DNA of 64,000 nucleotides from Cordylochernes scorpioides. Taxonomy: Eukaryota > Arthropoda > Arachnida > Pseudoscorpiones > Chernetidae. Both the position numbers and the translations under genes were made by a program. The stretch spans positions 2,065,319 through 2,129,318 of the forward strand of contig CP092882.1 in assembly GCA_030710605.1 (NCBI GenBank), written 5' to 3'. Of this stretch, positions 9,655 to 20,689 are shown one piece after another; the stretch's first letter is position 1, and the number at the start of each line of letters is the position of its first letter. The notes beneath the pieces were generated by a model. The model was not told where the DNA came from and did not search any database. It saw nothing but the letters and a program-made list of their open reading frames with translations.

Positions 9655-10050
9655 ATAAATTAAGAAAAAGACATCTCCTGAACGTGTAACTAAAAGTTGC
9701 TGATGGCTTGTGCCATCTATCGGAATAAATATTAATGATTATTCAAAAAATGGGTATTTGACCAATTCTGGTTTATTCCGACAGATGGCGCAAGCCATCA
9801 ACAACTTGTAAATTACTACCTTGCGATTTCTTCTATCTGCTTATGTTGTTGCTTATTTGTTTAATGGATATGTTTATTCAATGCTCTTTTTCTTAATTGT
9901 TTATTTTCTATTTGATAATTCTGTTACCTACTCTACTACAATTATTGTAAATAGTTTCACGTGTAATTATCCAGATCGGATATAGCGTGTCGCAACTGGT
10001 AAATAAATAAAATCAACAACTTTTAGCTGCAGGATCAGAGGAGATGCCTT
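9655..10050. mobile_element. MITE family B copy, interrupted
   Basis: The left half runs AATTAAGAAAAAGACATCTC ... GATGGCTTGTGCCATC; the right half mirrors it (GATGGCGCAAGCCATC) and resumes after an insertion with CTTTTAGCTGC...GAGATGCC. Family B elements are near-perfect palindromes of about 230 bp. The interrupting sequence is annotated separately. Confidence 0.75.
9808..10011 (+). mobile_element. 204-bp retroposon of unknown family
   Basis: Flanked by perfect 11-bp duplications ATCAACAACTT at 9797-9807 and 10012-10022, splitting a family B element. It ends in AAATAAATAAA, a tail typical of reverse-transcribed insertions. There is no clear tRNA head, so it may be a truncated LINE 3' end. 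I do not see another copy in this window. Confidence 0.7.
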
Positions 10051-10246
10051 AAAGTGAACAAAGTTTCCAATAAATTTCGGGAGTATAAAATATTTATGTA
10101 CAATAAAGACATCTCACCCATTTAATAAATACATTAAAACAAAGCAAGTATTTGATCTTATCTTTGTATAGAACATAAAGCTTCGGATCAGCGAATAATC
10201 CACAACACCATTTTAGGTAAATTCGGACAGCAGCAGCCAACAACCA

Positions 10247-10283
10247 GTATACCATGGTTTCGGGGTTTAGCCCTCATCAGTAC
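10247..10283 (-). ncRNA. Hammerhead ribozyme, Penelope type
   Basis: On the minus strand: GTA, CTGATGA, stem II GGG-CTAAAC-CCC, GAA, stem III ACC-AT-GGT, A at the cleavage position (GUA triplet), TAC. The conserved core is intact, stem I has 3 bp, stem III 3 bp with a 2-base loop. It stands alone among AT-rich sequence, presumably a remnant pLTR. Confidence 0.75.
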
Positions 10284-10384
10284 AGGGACGGCTTCTATTT
10301 CAATACGAGACTTTAAAGTCTGCCGAATCTTCCAAAAGAAATGGTAATGCACATACTTAAAAATATATCATTTTTAACTCTATC

Positions 10385-11662
10385 TACATTCATGGACAAA
10401 AATTAAGAAGGTGGAAAGTCTTTGATGTCGCCGGTCGTCTGTTTTTTTTTTTTTTTAAGGAGACAGAGGCTGTTTACACTTGGTTATTTCGTGTGTCTTC
10501 ACAATAAAGGTCACTGTAATATCTTTCAGAGTTATTGTCTCAATCCCGATATACATGCTGAAAGGTACAACTTCCTTAAGTTTTGTCCATGAGTGTATCT
10601 TTCAGAGTTATTGTCTGAATCCTGATATACATGCTAAAAGGTACAACTTCCTTAAGTTTTGTCCATGAGTGTATCTTTCAGAGTTATTGTCTGAATCCTG
10701 ATATACATGCTAAAAGGTACAACTTCCTTAAGTTTTGTCTATGAGTGTATCTTTTAGAGTTATTGTCTGAATCCCGATATACATGTTGAAAGGTACAACT
10801 TCCTTAAGTTTTGTCCATGAGTGTATCTTTCAGAGTTATTGTCTGAATCCTGATATACATGCTAAAAGGTACAACTTCCTTAAGTTTTGTCTATGAGTGT
10901 ATCTTTCAGAGTTATTGTCTGAATCCCGATATACATGTTGAAAGGTACAACTTCCTTAAGTTTTGTCCATGAGTGTATCTTTCAGAGTTATTGTCTCAAT
11001 CCCGATATACATGCTGAAAGGTACAACTTCCTTAAGTTTTGTCCATGAGTGTATCTTTCAGAGTTATTGTCTGAATCCTGATATACATGCTAAAAGGTAC
11101 AACTTCCTTAAGTTTTGTCTATGAGTGTATCTTTCAGAGTTATTGTCTGAATCCCGATATACATACTGAAAGGTACAACTTCCTTAAGTTTTGTCCATGA
11201 GTGTATCTTTCAGAGTTATTGTCTGAATCCCGATATACATACTGAAAGGTACAACTTCCTTAAGTTTTGTCTATGAGTTTATCTTTCAGAGTTATTGTCT
11301 GAATCCCGATATACATACTGAAAGGTACAACTTCCTTAAGTTTTGTCCATGAGTGTATCTTTCAGAGTTATTGTCTGAATCCCGATATACATACTGAAAG
11401 GTACAACTTCCTTAAGTTTTGTCCATGAGTGTATCTTTCAGAGTTATTGTCTGAATCCCGATATACATACTGAAAGGTACAACTTCCTTAAGTTTTGTCC
11501 AAGAGTGTATCTTTCAGAGTTATTGTCTCAATCCCGATATACATGTTGAAAGGTACAACTTCCTTAAGTTTTGTCCATGAGTGTATCTTTCAGAGTTATT
11601 GTCTGAATCCCGATATACATGGTGAAAGGTACAACTTCCTTAAGTTTTGTCTATGAGAGTGT
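10385..11662. mobile_element. MITE A with 15-copy 76-bp tandem array
   Basis: An ordinary family A left part (10385 to ~10560) is followed by 15 copies of the other terminal 76 bp. The CTTCCTTAAGTTTTGTC block recurs every 76 bp from 10571 to 11635. Units differ by single substitutions (GTCC/GTCT, CATGCTG/CATACTG) that form runs of similar variants, showing that blocks of several units were duplicated together. In orientation this is the mirror of the 6257-7003 array. Confidence 0.9.
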
Positions 11663-11898
11663 AATTAATACATGGCACGTAACATTTGGTGAGGAGGTCC
11701 TGTTTATCGAACTCAATGGCCCTGGTTCGAATCTTGTCCCGGCTTTCTTTCTGTTTCAGGAATATTCGATGATGGCTGTGGTCGTTGTACATTAGAATAT
11801 TCTAATAAACCAGATTATTTTGAACGTCTTCATTGCTTATCACCTTATAAAATGTATAAAAAGTACATAAGATAAAGTACAATTTAAATTATAATACA

Positions 11899-12075
11899 TA
11901 AGTCGGTGGACGAGTAGGTAACACCCTCGATTCCTGACAGTCATGAACCGGGATTGTATCCCGCGTTGAAATTTTGTTTAATATGTGAATAACCTTCACA
12001 CATATTATTCATTGTTTCAATTATCATGAACTAGGTTGCTCTTGTTGAGCGGTACCTAATATAGTGATTTTGAAC
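11899..12075 (+). mobile_element. SINE S1 copy
   Basis: Starts at the TCGGTGGACGAGTAGG box A region, box B GGGATTGTATCCCG, ends TTTTGAACC. Imperfect flanking duplications AATTTAAATTAT (11881-11892) and AATTTGAATTAT (~12079). Confidence 0.82.
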
Positions 12076-12364
12076 CAGAATTTGAATTATTTATTATACG
12101 CGGTAAATTGGATTTGGTCTTATTACCTTGTGTTTACATAAGGTCTTGTTTCTTGAGATGTTTGATGGTATCGACTGTTATTTCTTACAAAGAAGGTCCT
12201 TCTTAGTCCATTCAGCATTTAAGGAAATATAAGCAGCCTGCAACACACGGATGAAGGCCTGCATCCTGAAACACGGTTTTCTTGATTTCTATTCATGATA
12301 AAATTGTGAAAAAAGTATTAAAATTACAAATATATTCTCACAATGAGTATCTTTTTTTATTTGA

Positions 12365-12425
12365 AAAAACGCTAGCTTTCAAGTGTTAATCGCTCTTCAA
12401 CGGGCTTACTATAATATCGACTTGA
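12365..12425 (-). repeat. Hammerhead-like Penelope remnant
   Basis: Minus strand reads CCCGTTGAAGAGCGATTAAC followed by ACTTGAAAGCTAGCG: degraded CUGAUGA, GAAA and self-complementary AGCT. The core is broken, so activity is unlikely. Confidence 0.5.
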
Positions 12426-12534
12426 TCCCACCAGAAATATTTACAAAAACAAAGGCGCGCAGCGTGGATATTTATAACTGAATTTTTTTATAATTATTTC
12501 TTGATTTATAAAGAAATTGAGTTGGTCAATTCTG

Positions 12535-12635
12535 AAATAATTAAAAATCAATGATTAGTTGATATTTATTCCGATAGATGGCGCAAGTCATCAGAAACTT
12601 TTAGTTGTCCAATTAGAAGATGCCTTTCTCTTAAA
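12535..12635. mobile_element. MITE family B, half copy
   Basis: Contains AGTTGATATTTATTCCGATA and GATGGCGCAAGTCATC followed by AGATGCCTTTCTCTTAA; only one arm of the palindrome is present. Confidence 0.65.
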
Positions 12636-12689
12636 TATAAATCCATTTTGAAAAAAAAAAGTTCTTTATTCCATATATGTATATACATG

Positions 12690-12930
12690 GAGGTCAAAAA
12701 ACGAACATTGACAAGGTCATCCGTTCAATATCTGATAGGAAATAAAATACTGGTACTTTGGAAGAGAAGACGACTTCCAATAAGCTGGCTAGAAGGGGTC
12801 AAGAAATCTACAGGAAGGCTACAAGATGAGCTGAGAGTGATTGTCTCTAACAAATCAATTAGAGAATATTTGTCCATAGTGTCACCAAAAGTCGACTTGA
12901 TGGATACTAAATTGATGGACGCTTAGTAAT
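12690..12930 (+). pseudogene. LINE reverse transcriptase C-terminal fragment
   Basis: Encodes LWKRRRLPISWLEGVKKSTG followed by a SNKSIREYLSIVSPKVD-like tail. The first part resembles the GRRR.SWL..V...TG block near the C terminus of many arthropod LINE RTs. Similar pieces occur at 48190-48240 and 57080-57200. No intact RT. Confidence 0.5.
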
Positions 12931-12949
12931 ACAAACTTCTGATGTCCTA

Positions 12950-13295
12950 ACTGAGATGTAAAATGACGGGAAGGCCATGTTAATCAGTGGTGAACCCTCC
13001 CATATCTTTCGCCAATTTAATCCACCAGACCGCTTCTCTTAGAGCTCCAATACTGTATTGATCATTCTGCTTATATATGCTACATTGAAGGGTGGAATTT
13101 CAGAAATGGTGTTCAAGTAAACTATGCACATAAGCTTTTAGGACAGCAGAATTATATAGAAATAAATATCCCCCCCCCCCATTGTAATAAGAAGAACAGA
13201 AATTTGTATTACATATAGAAGAAACTTTTTCGTGCCTTAATGGCTTTATTTTTTTGTGTATAGATGGCCCTTTATTGTATTTTAATTAGGTATAA
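12950..13295. repeat. Family H, inverted pair, decayed
   Basis: A minus-strand H copy (12965-13151) contains AGCGGTCTGGT, TTGGCGAAA, GGGAGGGTTCACCACTGAT, but stem III (AGATAT) and the CTGATGA block (CTGATTA) are mutated. A plus-strand tail of the same family (ending TATAGATGGC near 13270) follows, separated by a C run. Confidence 0.6.
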
Positions 13296-13439
13296 CAATT
13301 ATAGAATTTGATTTAACACTTCATCTGATAAGGAACTTAAAGAGAACAATAATGATGCTGATGATGATATATAATATAATGATAATAAAAAATATTATTA
13401 AGGTAAAACATTAATTAAAATTAGGGCCGTCGTTCTATA

Positions 13440-13560
13440 AATAGGTTCAATTAAAAAGGCATATATTGGATCAAAAAATCATTTATTTTATCAATAATTC
13501 AGTTGGAAAAATAAATGCTTTTTTGATCCAATATATTCCGTTTTAATTAAGGATTGCTCT
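13440..13560. repeat. Palindromic GGCATATATTGGATC element
   Basis: The arms AAAAAGGCATATATTGGATC and GATCCAATATATTCCG are inverted around a ~60-bp centre. Cleaner palindromes of the same family lie at 36075-36185 and 52985-53080. Confidence 0.6.
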
Positions 13561-14249
13561 ATTTTCAAAATAAATAGGTTTTTAAAACGAGCTTTCATCT
13601 CGTTTTCTTTATCAAAGGATAGAAATATTTAGAAACTCGTGAAAAATACTCAAAATGTGAAGGCACATATTTCAATCACTCTATTAATTAAATCTATCCA
13701 AGATAATGGAAGAATAATATATTTGAATTCAAAAATAAACACGTTTACTTTTAGTTTCTTTATTTAACTAGGCTTTCTTGTGTTTATTCTAGGTCAAAGT
13801 GATGTTTACTGGAGTTCAATTGAACGGTTTAAAATAGATACTTTTCAAACTATCCCCTTGTAAACATCATTTTGGATTGGGGGAGAATGAAACACTAAAG
13901 CTTGTCTTAATAAAATAAAAGGAAACTAATAGAAATGGCTTAATTTTATTCAAGCTAAAGTGTTTACTTGGTGTATTTATTTATCGCACCAAATTCTCTC
14001 TACCCAGGTCAAGAGACGGTCAAAGTTTGTCACAAGACCAGAGGTCCTAATGACAGTAGGTCCCAATGATCCGGAACGTTTTCGATCAAACCATTCCTCA
14101 TAATTAACTCGCAAAAACCATTTCTGGTAATAGTTAAGGCGGGCGGTAAAAAGTGGCCGTGGCAGGGAATGAAGTAGGTTAGACCCAGCGACATTTTTTA
14201 CCTCGGACACTTCCGGTTCAATTAGCTCTCGTCTTTTTGTTGCTGCGTC
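13561..14249. other. Spacer, no gene
   Basis: AT-rich, without recognisable coding segment. A 77-codon minus-strand frame at 13977-14210 has no known motif. Confidence 0.4.
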
Positions 14250-14450
14250 CGCATTCGTCTACACTCCCTGTCCACGTCTACACCTCGCTGTCCACGTTTA
14301 CACCTCGCTGTTCACGTCTACACCCTTTTATCTGGGTCTATATTTTTATTTTCACGTCAATACCTCCCTATCCACGTCTACACCTCGCTGTTCAAATCTA
14401 CACCTCTTTGGCCTAGTAGATGTTCCCTTTTCAACGCCTACAATAAGTTC
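14250..14450. repeat. ~21-bp minisatellite
   Basis: Diverged repeats of CACGTCTACACCTCGCTGTC at roughly 21-bp spacing; increasingly degenerate TCTACAGG-type repeats continue to about 14800. Confidence 0.65.
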
Positions 14451-16735
14451 ATCACTGAGTCTAAAGCTCTTTTTATGAGCATACAGGTCTTTCTCATGTT
14501 CTTTCAACATTTCTGTCTTCGGTCTAAACCTCCCTAACTGTATCTACAGGTTCTTCATATACAGACAATTCTATGTGCCTAAAGGTTTTCCTTGTGTCTA
14601 CAGGTTCTTCCTTGTGCCTAAAGGTTAATATCTATTTATATAGTTCCTCTATTCATCTCCAGACTCCTCTATGTAACTAAAGATTCTCTTTAGGTCTACA
14701 GATTATTATTTGCGTCAACAGGTTCTACATTTTGTGCCTATACTGTCTTACTAGCATCTTCAGGCATCTACCTATATATATACAGGTTTCTTAGTACCAT
14801 TCTTTTGGACTCATCCTATCACTGATTGTATCCTTCTCTGGCATAACATCTCCCATTGTCCCATCCGTTAATTACCCTTGAATAAACATCTTGGAAGATA
14901 GTTCGTTCAAGTTCAACAGGTATTTCCTAAGTGTTTTTTTTTTTCAAATATTCATCTTCAATCTGATATATATATAATGTTTATATTGAAAAAGTATATA
15001 GTAAGGTGTTGTGGCTTCTTTTACTGTAACAACACAAAATGTCTATGTAAAAAATGTTCGATTGGTACTTATGTAAAGCAACTAAGTTATAAATATACAA
15101 AGGATGCATTTTGGATTTATACTAATTAATTAGAAAAAGTTGTTTTAAAATTAGATGGAACCTAGATCTTGGCTTCTCTTAAAGCAACAATTTTTTTTCC
15201 AAACGATATGTATGAGAAAGTTGGAAATTATTCTAAAAACTAATTTTACATTACCTTTTACAATACACATTATAGTTTTATATTGATAATAAAATTGTGC
15301 TTTATTAAATTTAAAATGTGTGTGAAATAAATATCATTTTCATATTTATTTTATTAATTTGGTTTATTTGAGCCGGTCAAATACATTATTATAAATTTTG
15401 GTTATCAGAAAATATTTATTTTAAAATAAAATCCTTGGGCACCCTGAGAAGGAGGTTTAAAAAAAAAATAAAGAACCAGCAAGGAGTCATGTTGTCTTTC
15501 AAAATATTAGTTTTAAAATAAAATAATTAAAATAATAAACATATAATATATAAAAGACTAGTAAGAGGAAATTGCACAAAATATTCTTCTGCCAGAGAAG
15601 ATATAAAATACGTTGTAAAAAAAAATCTAAAATAAATTTACTACTAGATGAAAATAAAAATAAAATGTGAAAATATAAACAAACATAAAATAATTTCGCA
15701 AGCACAAAATTTTGACTAAATGTCAGAAAAACTAAGGTAATATTTTTATATTTAAAACCAATCTTTTGCATGATTTTACACACTTTTAACATATTTTATA
15801 ATTTCGTAATTGAAATAGTATTTTAAAAACATTTTTAAAATTAGATATTTTATTATATTACTAAAATAAATAATCAATTAAATAATTAGAGAATGCGTAT
15901 TAAATTTTCAAATTATAGTTTGATAATTGTGCACTTTATATAGATCTATTTTCTAAATAAATGCTCATATAAAATAGCAGACGATTTGATTTTATCTAGC
16001 AATTATTTTTGAAACTAAATATACTTGAGCAAAATAAATAAAAAATCAGTATATTTTATATAGCACAATTTAATAAATATCCTCATAAAATAGAATCGTC
16101 ATTTGCTATAAAGAATGTATATCAATTTTTTTTCCAATCTCTTCAATAAACAAAATTAGATGTTTTTACAACTACAATGAATGAAGTCTCTAGTCTAAAA
16201 CGCATTTTTAAAAAATGAAAATGTATATAAAAGAAATAAGAGATATATATAATAAAAATGCACCTTGCTGGTATGAAATAGGACAAAAACACAGAAAGAT
16301 AAAATATATATTCATGTAAAACACATTCACGACATATTTGAGTATTAAAAAAAAACACAAAAAAAATATAGGAATATAATATGAGGGCTAAAAACTTGCC
16401 CTTTGCCAACCTCATCGTTCGTTAGTCCGTTTTATTTACCAAACGAGAGGTTGGGTAAAATAATTGGCAATAAAATAATCATATATAAGTTTTATATAAA
16501 ATATATTTTTTAAAATAAATATATAAGGGATCATAAAAAAAAATATTTTTTTAAATATTGAGGAAAAAGAATGGATTAATTAAAGAAAAACAATGCCTTA
16601 TTTTTTTTATTTTAGAAAGTAGATTTTTTTTGACGATAGATGGAGATAGTTTAGTGGAAAAAAAAGTTGAAATAGCTGTAAGAAATAACGAATTTGTAAG
16701 AAATATTTCTAAAGTGGAAACAATTGGGGAACAGG
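14451..16735. other. AT-rich intergenic region
   Basis: Very AT-rich, many short frames on both strands rich in Phe, Ile and Lys, as expected by chance. It lies downstream of the host gene on the minus strand and contains its presumed 3' UTR. No further exon recognised. Confidence 0.5.
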
Positions 16736-18196
16736 TCAGCATTTAAACTTGGTACATTTGCCTGTTTCACTTTGAGTGACAGCTGATTTCATCACTCCAA
16801 GCTTAGATTTCATCCAATCAGGAACCACCTGCTCCAGAATGCTGCGCACAACATCATTATTAGCTATCATCATCGTTCTTACAAGTTTCAAAAATCTATG
16901 TTGATAGAATCAATTGTCTGGTTCTATTTAGAACCACAATAATGAAGTAACATCTATAGCAATATGTTTTTTCTTATCGTGATAAAACTATACTAGCTTT
17001 TTTTATTAGAAATTTATATCTAAGATTTACTCTTTTAAAAAACATTTATAATAAAATGTAAAAAAATAGTAAAAAAGTAAAATTATACTGGGATCAGGTA
17101 GATAAAGAAAAAAGCTGATCATGCAACTAAAAATAAGCCATTAGAAACTTTTATTTGCACGCTCAGGAGATGTCTTTTTCTTTATTGATTTCTTTATTTA
17201 TGCGAAAAAAAAAAACTAACCAAGAGCATAACTCACTGAAGAAACTTATAATTTTAAATGATATTGAATTGATGATTTATATATTTATCATTTTCGACCT
17301 GTGAAGAGGATGTTCAATTGTTGTTACCTGAAGACGGCGGCCTTGCCTTGCACATGCGCAATGGAGGTCCCCAGCTCGCACACCACCTTGCTCATGCACT
17401 GATCGTCGCTGGTGGCTTGCTTGTACATGGCCAGGTAGCGGTCCAGCCGTTCCCTGTAGTCCTCTACGTCACGCTTCTTGCGTCCCTTCACGTTGGACAC
17501 CGATGGGATCAGCAGGCCTAGTCCAGCGAGGGCTAGCATGGGCATAATCAGGGATCCCAGGCCGTATTTCTTCTGTGAGGAGGCGGGAGGGCCGGAGGCG
17601 GAGGCTACAGGCTGGTAGGGCACGGAGTAATGGCCGGCGTAGGGTAGAGGGGGACCGTAGTTGGCGATGGGAGCGCTGCCGGCGTAGCTAGGGCCGTAGG
17701 CGGGTGGAGGAGGCGGCATGTAGGGACTGGGCGGGGGAGGAGGAGGAGGCGGGCCTGGGTAGCTCGGGTAGGCGGGGCCTGACGGTCCGCCGTAGCTGGG
17801 AGGCGGGGCGTAGCTCGGGCCGCCGTAACTGGGCGGGTATCCTCCATAGCTTGATTCCTGAGGTTCATAGCTGCCCTCAGCGCTTCCCTGGAAGCCACCG
17901 GGGGGTGGCCCGCTAGCGTAGACCTGGCTGGAGGAGCCGGCATAGCCGTTGTCTTCGTTCTTATCGTGCATTGGGTAGTAGTAATAGTACATGTTGCCCG
18001 AGCCGGGGGCGGACTTATAGCCTGGGGGGTCGTACCCGCCCGGGGAGTCATAGCCCGGGGCGGAGTACACGGGGTTGCTGCTGCTGGCGCTGACGTCAAC
18101 TAGCTCCTCCCTTTTGGAGGCTTTCTTGTCGGGGGCGGGGTCGTTGGCTGCAGCCACGGACAGCGTCACCGCGAGGAGGACGAACCTGTGGACCAT
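16736..18196 (-). CDS. Secreted Pro/Gly/Tyr-rich protein, two exons
   Basis: Two coding exons: 18196-17328 and 16895-16736, joined by a 432-bp intron (donor CAG|GTAACA, acceptor CATAG|A). The join is phase 2 and rebuilds an Arg codon; the second exon then stays open for 52 codons to a TGA at 16738-16736. The product is 342 residues. I choose the Met at 18196 because it starts a clean signal peptide (MVHRFVLLAVTLSVAAA); an in-frame Met lies four codons upstream. A low-complexity region of PGY, SYGG, SAP and a run of eight prolines fills residues ~40-215. A hydrophobic helix (LIMPMLALAGLGLLIP) is followed by a dibasic RKKR furin-like site, then a conserved-looking domain: DRYLAMYK, CMSKVVCELG, and in exon 2 PDWMKSK and a C-terminal CTKFKC. 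This layout resembles arthropod secreted or cuticle-associated proteins; the precise family is not known to me. High GC in exon 1 contrasts with the surroundings. An upstream non-coding exon is possible (TCCAG just before the ATG). Confidence 0.85.
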
Positions 18197-18424
18197 CTGG
18201 ACATACACACCCCCACCTTTGTTAGCATAATGTATATCTATAACACGCCGTTAATTTACACAAACATTAGTTGAAACACCCCCTTCATTAGCATAACATA
18301 TGTCCATAACACGTCATTGGTTGATAACCAGGTGCTACTCAGGGACACACCCCTTCATTGCATAATGTAGCTGCTGTATTGTCCGTGAGGTCAAGAGACG
18401 TACGGACCTCTGTGGTGTTGACAT
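18197..18424. repeat. ~75-bp interspersed direct repeats upstream of gene
   Basis: Units containing CTTCATTAGCATAA, TATGTCYATAACACG and CATTGGTTGATAACCAGGTG recur at 18205, 18280, 18345 and, beyond the LINE insertion, at 19080 and 19150. They form a short tandem array in the 5' flank of the host gene that a LINE has split. Confidence 0.65.
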
Positions 18425-19078
18425 AACAAGGGTTTGCCAACCTACAAGAATCGACTGGCTTCCAGTTCTTGCTCACATCTCTCCACCTGAGCTACGCAGA
18501 AAGGAAGCCACCAAGAAAATGTACCAAAAACTCTTGGATTCACCCGACCTCGAAATTAACCCTATCCTACAGTCTCCCCCAAATCATAGACTAAAATCAA
18601 GGAAGCCGATATGGTGTCCAGAGGAAACCAACTTCTCTCCCAAAATTTTAATATCTCAGAAGCATGGACAAATTCCTAGATCAGCTCCGTTATCCCAAAC
18701 AAGAACCTCATCACAAGCCCAAGTGTCAAGATCCCAGGTTTTTCCCTTCCTCGACGAGAATGGGTGCTTCTAAACCGCTTTAGGACAGGTCAGGGAAGGT
18801 GTGCAGAGCTGATGAAGTTATGGGGCTACACCAAAGATCCAAATTGTGCCTGCAACGTCCCACAATCAATGTCCCATATACTAGATGACTGCCCGCTGTA
18901 CAAATTCAATGGAGGAATCTCCAATCTCCATTCTGTCACCCCGGAAACCCTGAACTGGCTGAAGGCCTTGCCTCTCAGACTTTAATGACCGATATGTCCT
19001 CACTTCTTTTTTCTAGATTTAATTCATATTGTCTCCTCTCTAATTGTAAATACGCTGCTGTATCACCTCATAAGCATA
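18425..19078 (+). pseudogene. 3' end of a non-LTR retrotransposon
   Basis: Encodes a LINE RT C terminus in two frames: IDWLPVLAHISPPELRRKEA (from ~18450), then after a frameshift near 18770 LNRFRTGQGRCAELMKLWGY, CAC...HILDDCPLYKF and GGISNLH...WL. The RFRTGxG...CxC...H...C pattern is the usual C-terminal zinc-finger-like block of Jockey/RTE-type elements. A ~110-bp 3' UTR ends in CATAAGCATAAATA. The same 3' UTR is found as a fresh insertion at 41039-41161. Dead, 5'-truncated copy. Confidence 0.8.
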
Positions 19079-19593
19079 AATACCCCTTCATTAGCATAAT
19101 TTATGTCTATAACACATGATTAGTTGTCAACTGGGTGTCACTCAGGGACACACTCCTTCATTAGCATAATTTATGTTCGTAACACGTCATTGGATTAGAA
19201 CCAGGTGCAGCTCGGAAGCCGAAACAGGAAACGTTATAAGAAATATTTATTTATAAATTTCAGGACAAAATAACATCAAACCGATAGAGGGCTCTTGCTC
19301 GAAAGTTTTTATAATACAAAGTTTAAGAACACTAAGTTTCAGCGTGTGTTACTCATTGAACTCTTGTCAAAACCCGCAATCCTTTTCATTACGAAATCCA
19401 TATTTACACATACAGCGCGTGGTGGCTGATAACTTTTAAAGTGGGCAGTCTATCATCAGGGTTTAAATAAAGTATGCAAATCTGAATCATGGAATCCAAT
19501 ATTGTTGTTAGAGGATGCCTGATTGGAGTGAGGGGAAAGATGGCCTTTTGAAATCTGTGTGGCGGAGTTATTAATTCCAGATAACTTCCTGCT
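19079..19593. other. Array remnant and spacer
   Basis: The first ~130 bp are two more units of the ~75-bp repeat seen upstream of the host gene. The rest holds no recognisable feature. Confidence 0.45.
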
Positions 19594-19792
19594 TATCATG
19601 AACAAAACTTAAGGAAGTTGTACCTCATGTATACCGGGATTCAGACAATAACTCTGAATGTTATTACAGTGACCTTTATTGAAGACATACGAGATAACCA
19701 AGTGTGAATAATCTGTGTCTCCTAAAAAAAAAAAACACACGATCAGCGACATCAAAGACTTTCCACTTTCTCAAGTTTTGTCCACGAGTGTA
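19594..19792. mobile_element. MITE family A copy
   Basis: Left ATCATGAACAAAACTTAAGG, right CAAGTTTTGTCCACGAGTG, TA on both sides. Slightly shortened and diverged. Confidence 0.78.
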
Positions 19793-19837
19793 CTTTAGAA
19801 TAGTTAAGTATATGTGATCAATTGAATTACATCAGAT

Positions 19838-20010
19838 TTCAACATTTATTACCCCGACGTTTCGGTGACCCACTGTCATCCTTTTACAAGGCAGTAGAAA
19901 GTTCGCCACGTGATGTTGACTTTTGTCCCGGTCAACATCGTATTTAACTGCCTTGAGAAAGGACGACAGTGGCTCACCGAACCGTCACGTAATAAATGTT
20001 GAAGTATTCC
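19838..20010. repeat. Inverted pair of Penelope-derived ends
   Basis: The arms TCAACATTTATTACCCCGAC and its inverse near 19985-20005 enclose CGTTTCGGTGACCCACTGTC-type sequence on both sides. The inverted strand reads GGATGACAGTGG...CACCGAAACGTCGGGG, a hammerhead-like GAAAC with a degraded CTGATGA. Confidence 0.6.
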
Positions 20011-20204
20011 TAGCTTCCATTGATATTAACAGTTTTGGGTGCCTGGAGTATAGGAGCTCCATCTATTATTTCTTTCTGTGGTGAATATGTATAAGACCGC
20101 TGGTCTTAATAAAGATTTGTGTGGGCCAGTAGTAAACTTAGATTTTGTATTTAAAGAATACTTTTTTTTTCCCGGTGTGTATAGTTAGCTAGAAGTTATA
20201 CTCT

Positions 20205-20400
20205 TTCTTTTTGTTGCCCCTGTTGAAGGGCATGGTAACCAGAAAGCTATGCAAATAATATTATACAAGAAATTTGACCCTGGATGCTTTATTGATTTTT
20301 ATTAAAATACTTTGGTAAGTTGAAATCCTTTATTTGTACGACGTTTCGGTCACTCACATCCTTGTCAGGATTGAAATACGACCAATGTAGATATGTAAAT
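20205..20400. repeat. Penelope-derived hammerhead-like remnants
   Basis: Plus strand at 20219: CCTGTTGAAGGGCATGGTAA then CCAGAAAGCTATG. Minus strand at ~20335-20375: CCTGACAAGGATG...GACCGAAACGTCG. Both keep GAAA and a complementary stem II but have altered CUGAUGA blocks. Confidence 0.5.
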
Positions 20401-20444
20401 AGACATTATATGTATGTTCCATATGCAAATACCTGTTTTCTTTC

Positions 20445-20680
20445 CTCTTTTCGCTCTCCACTTCTCCCATCCATATTTCCAATTTTTTTTCTTCTTATTT
20501 TCCATAGGATTATTCAAATAATAATCTGTATATATTTACCATGTGTATATAATCTTTCTCCATTTTTACCCCTTTGTATATTTCGCACTTTCATAGGTTT
20601 CTCTGTCTTGTAACCCCAAGGAGAATCCTCTGTAAGACCTGTGTGTCTTAATAAAGGTTTTTGTGTGTGTGTGTGTGATA
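20445..20680 (+). repeat. LINE 3' UTR fragment
   Basis: Near-identical to the insertion at 46321-46562: CTCTCCACTTCTCCC at the start, AATAATCTGTATATATTTACC, then CTGTAAGACCTGTGTGTCTT, AATAAAGG and a TG-rich tail. Non-coding. Confidence 0.75.
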
Positions 20681-20689
20681 TGTAAATAG

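Noticed and set aside
10571-11662. CRISPR-like regularly spaced repeats
   Set aside because: Units are contiguous 76-bp copies of a transposon end without variable spacers, in a eukaryotic context.
15499-15792. 97-codon frame with membrane-like composition
   Set aside because: Phe/Ile/Leu/Tyr-rich translation of AT-rich spacer, no signal or domain.
17605-18099. 164-codon minus-strand frame in the Pro-rich region
   Set aside because: Shadow of the real exon, a GC-rich low-complexity stretch read in another frame.
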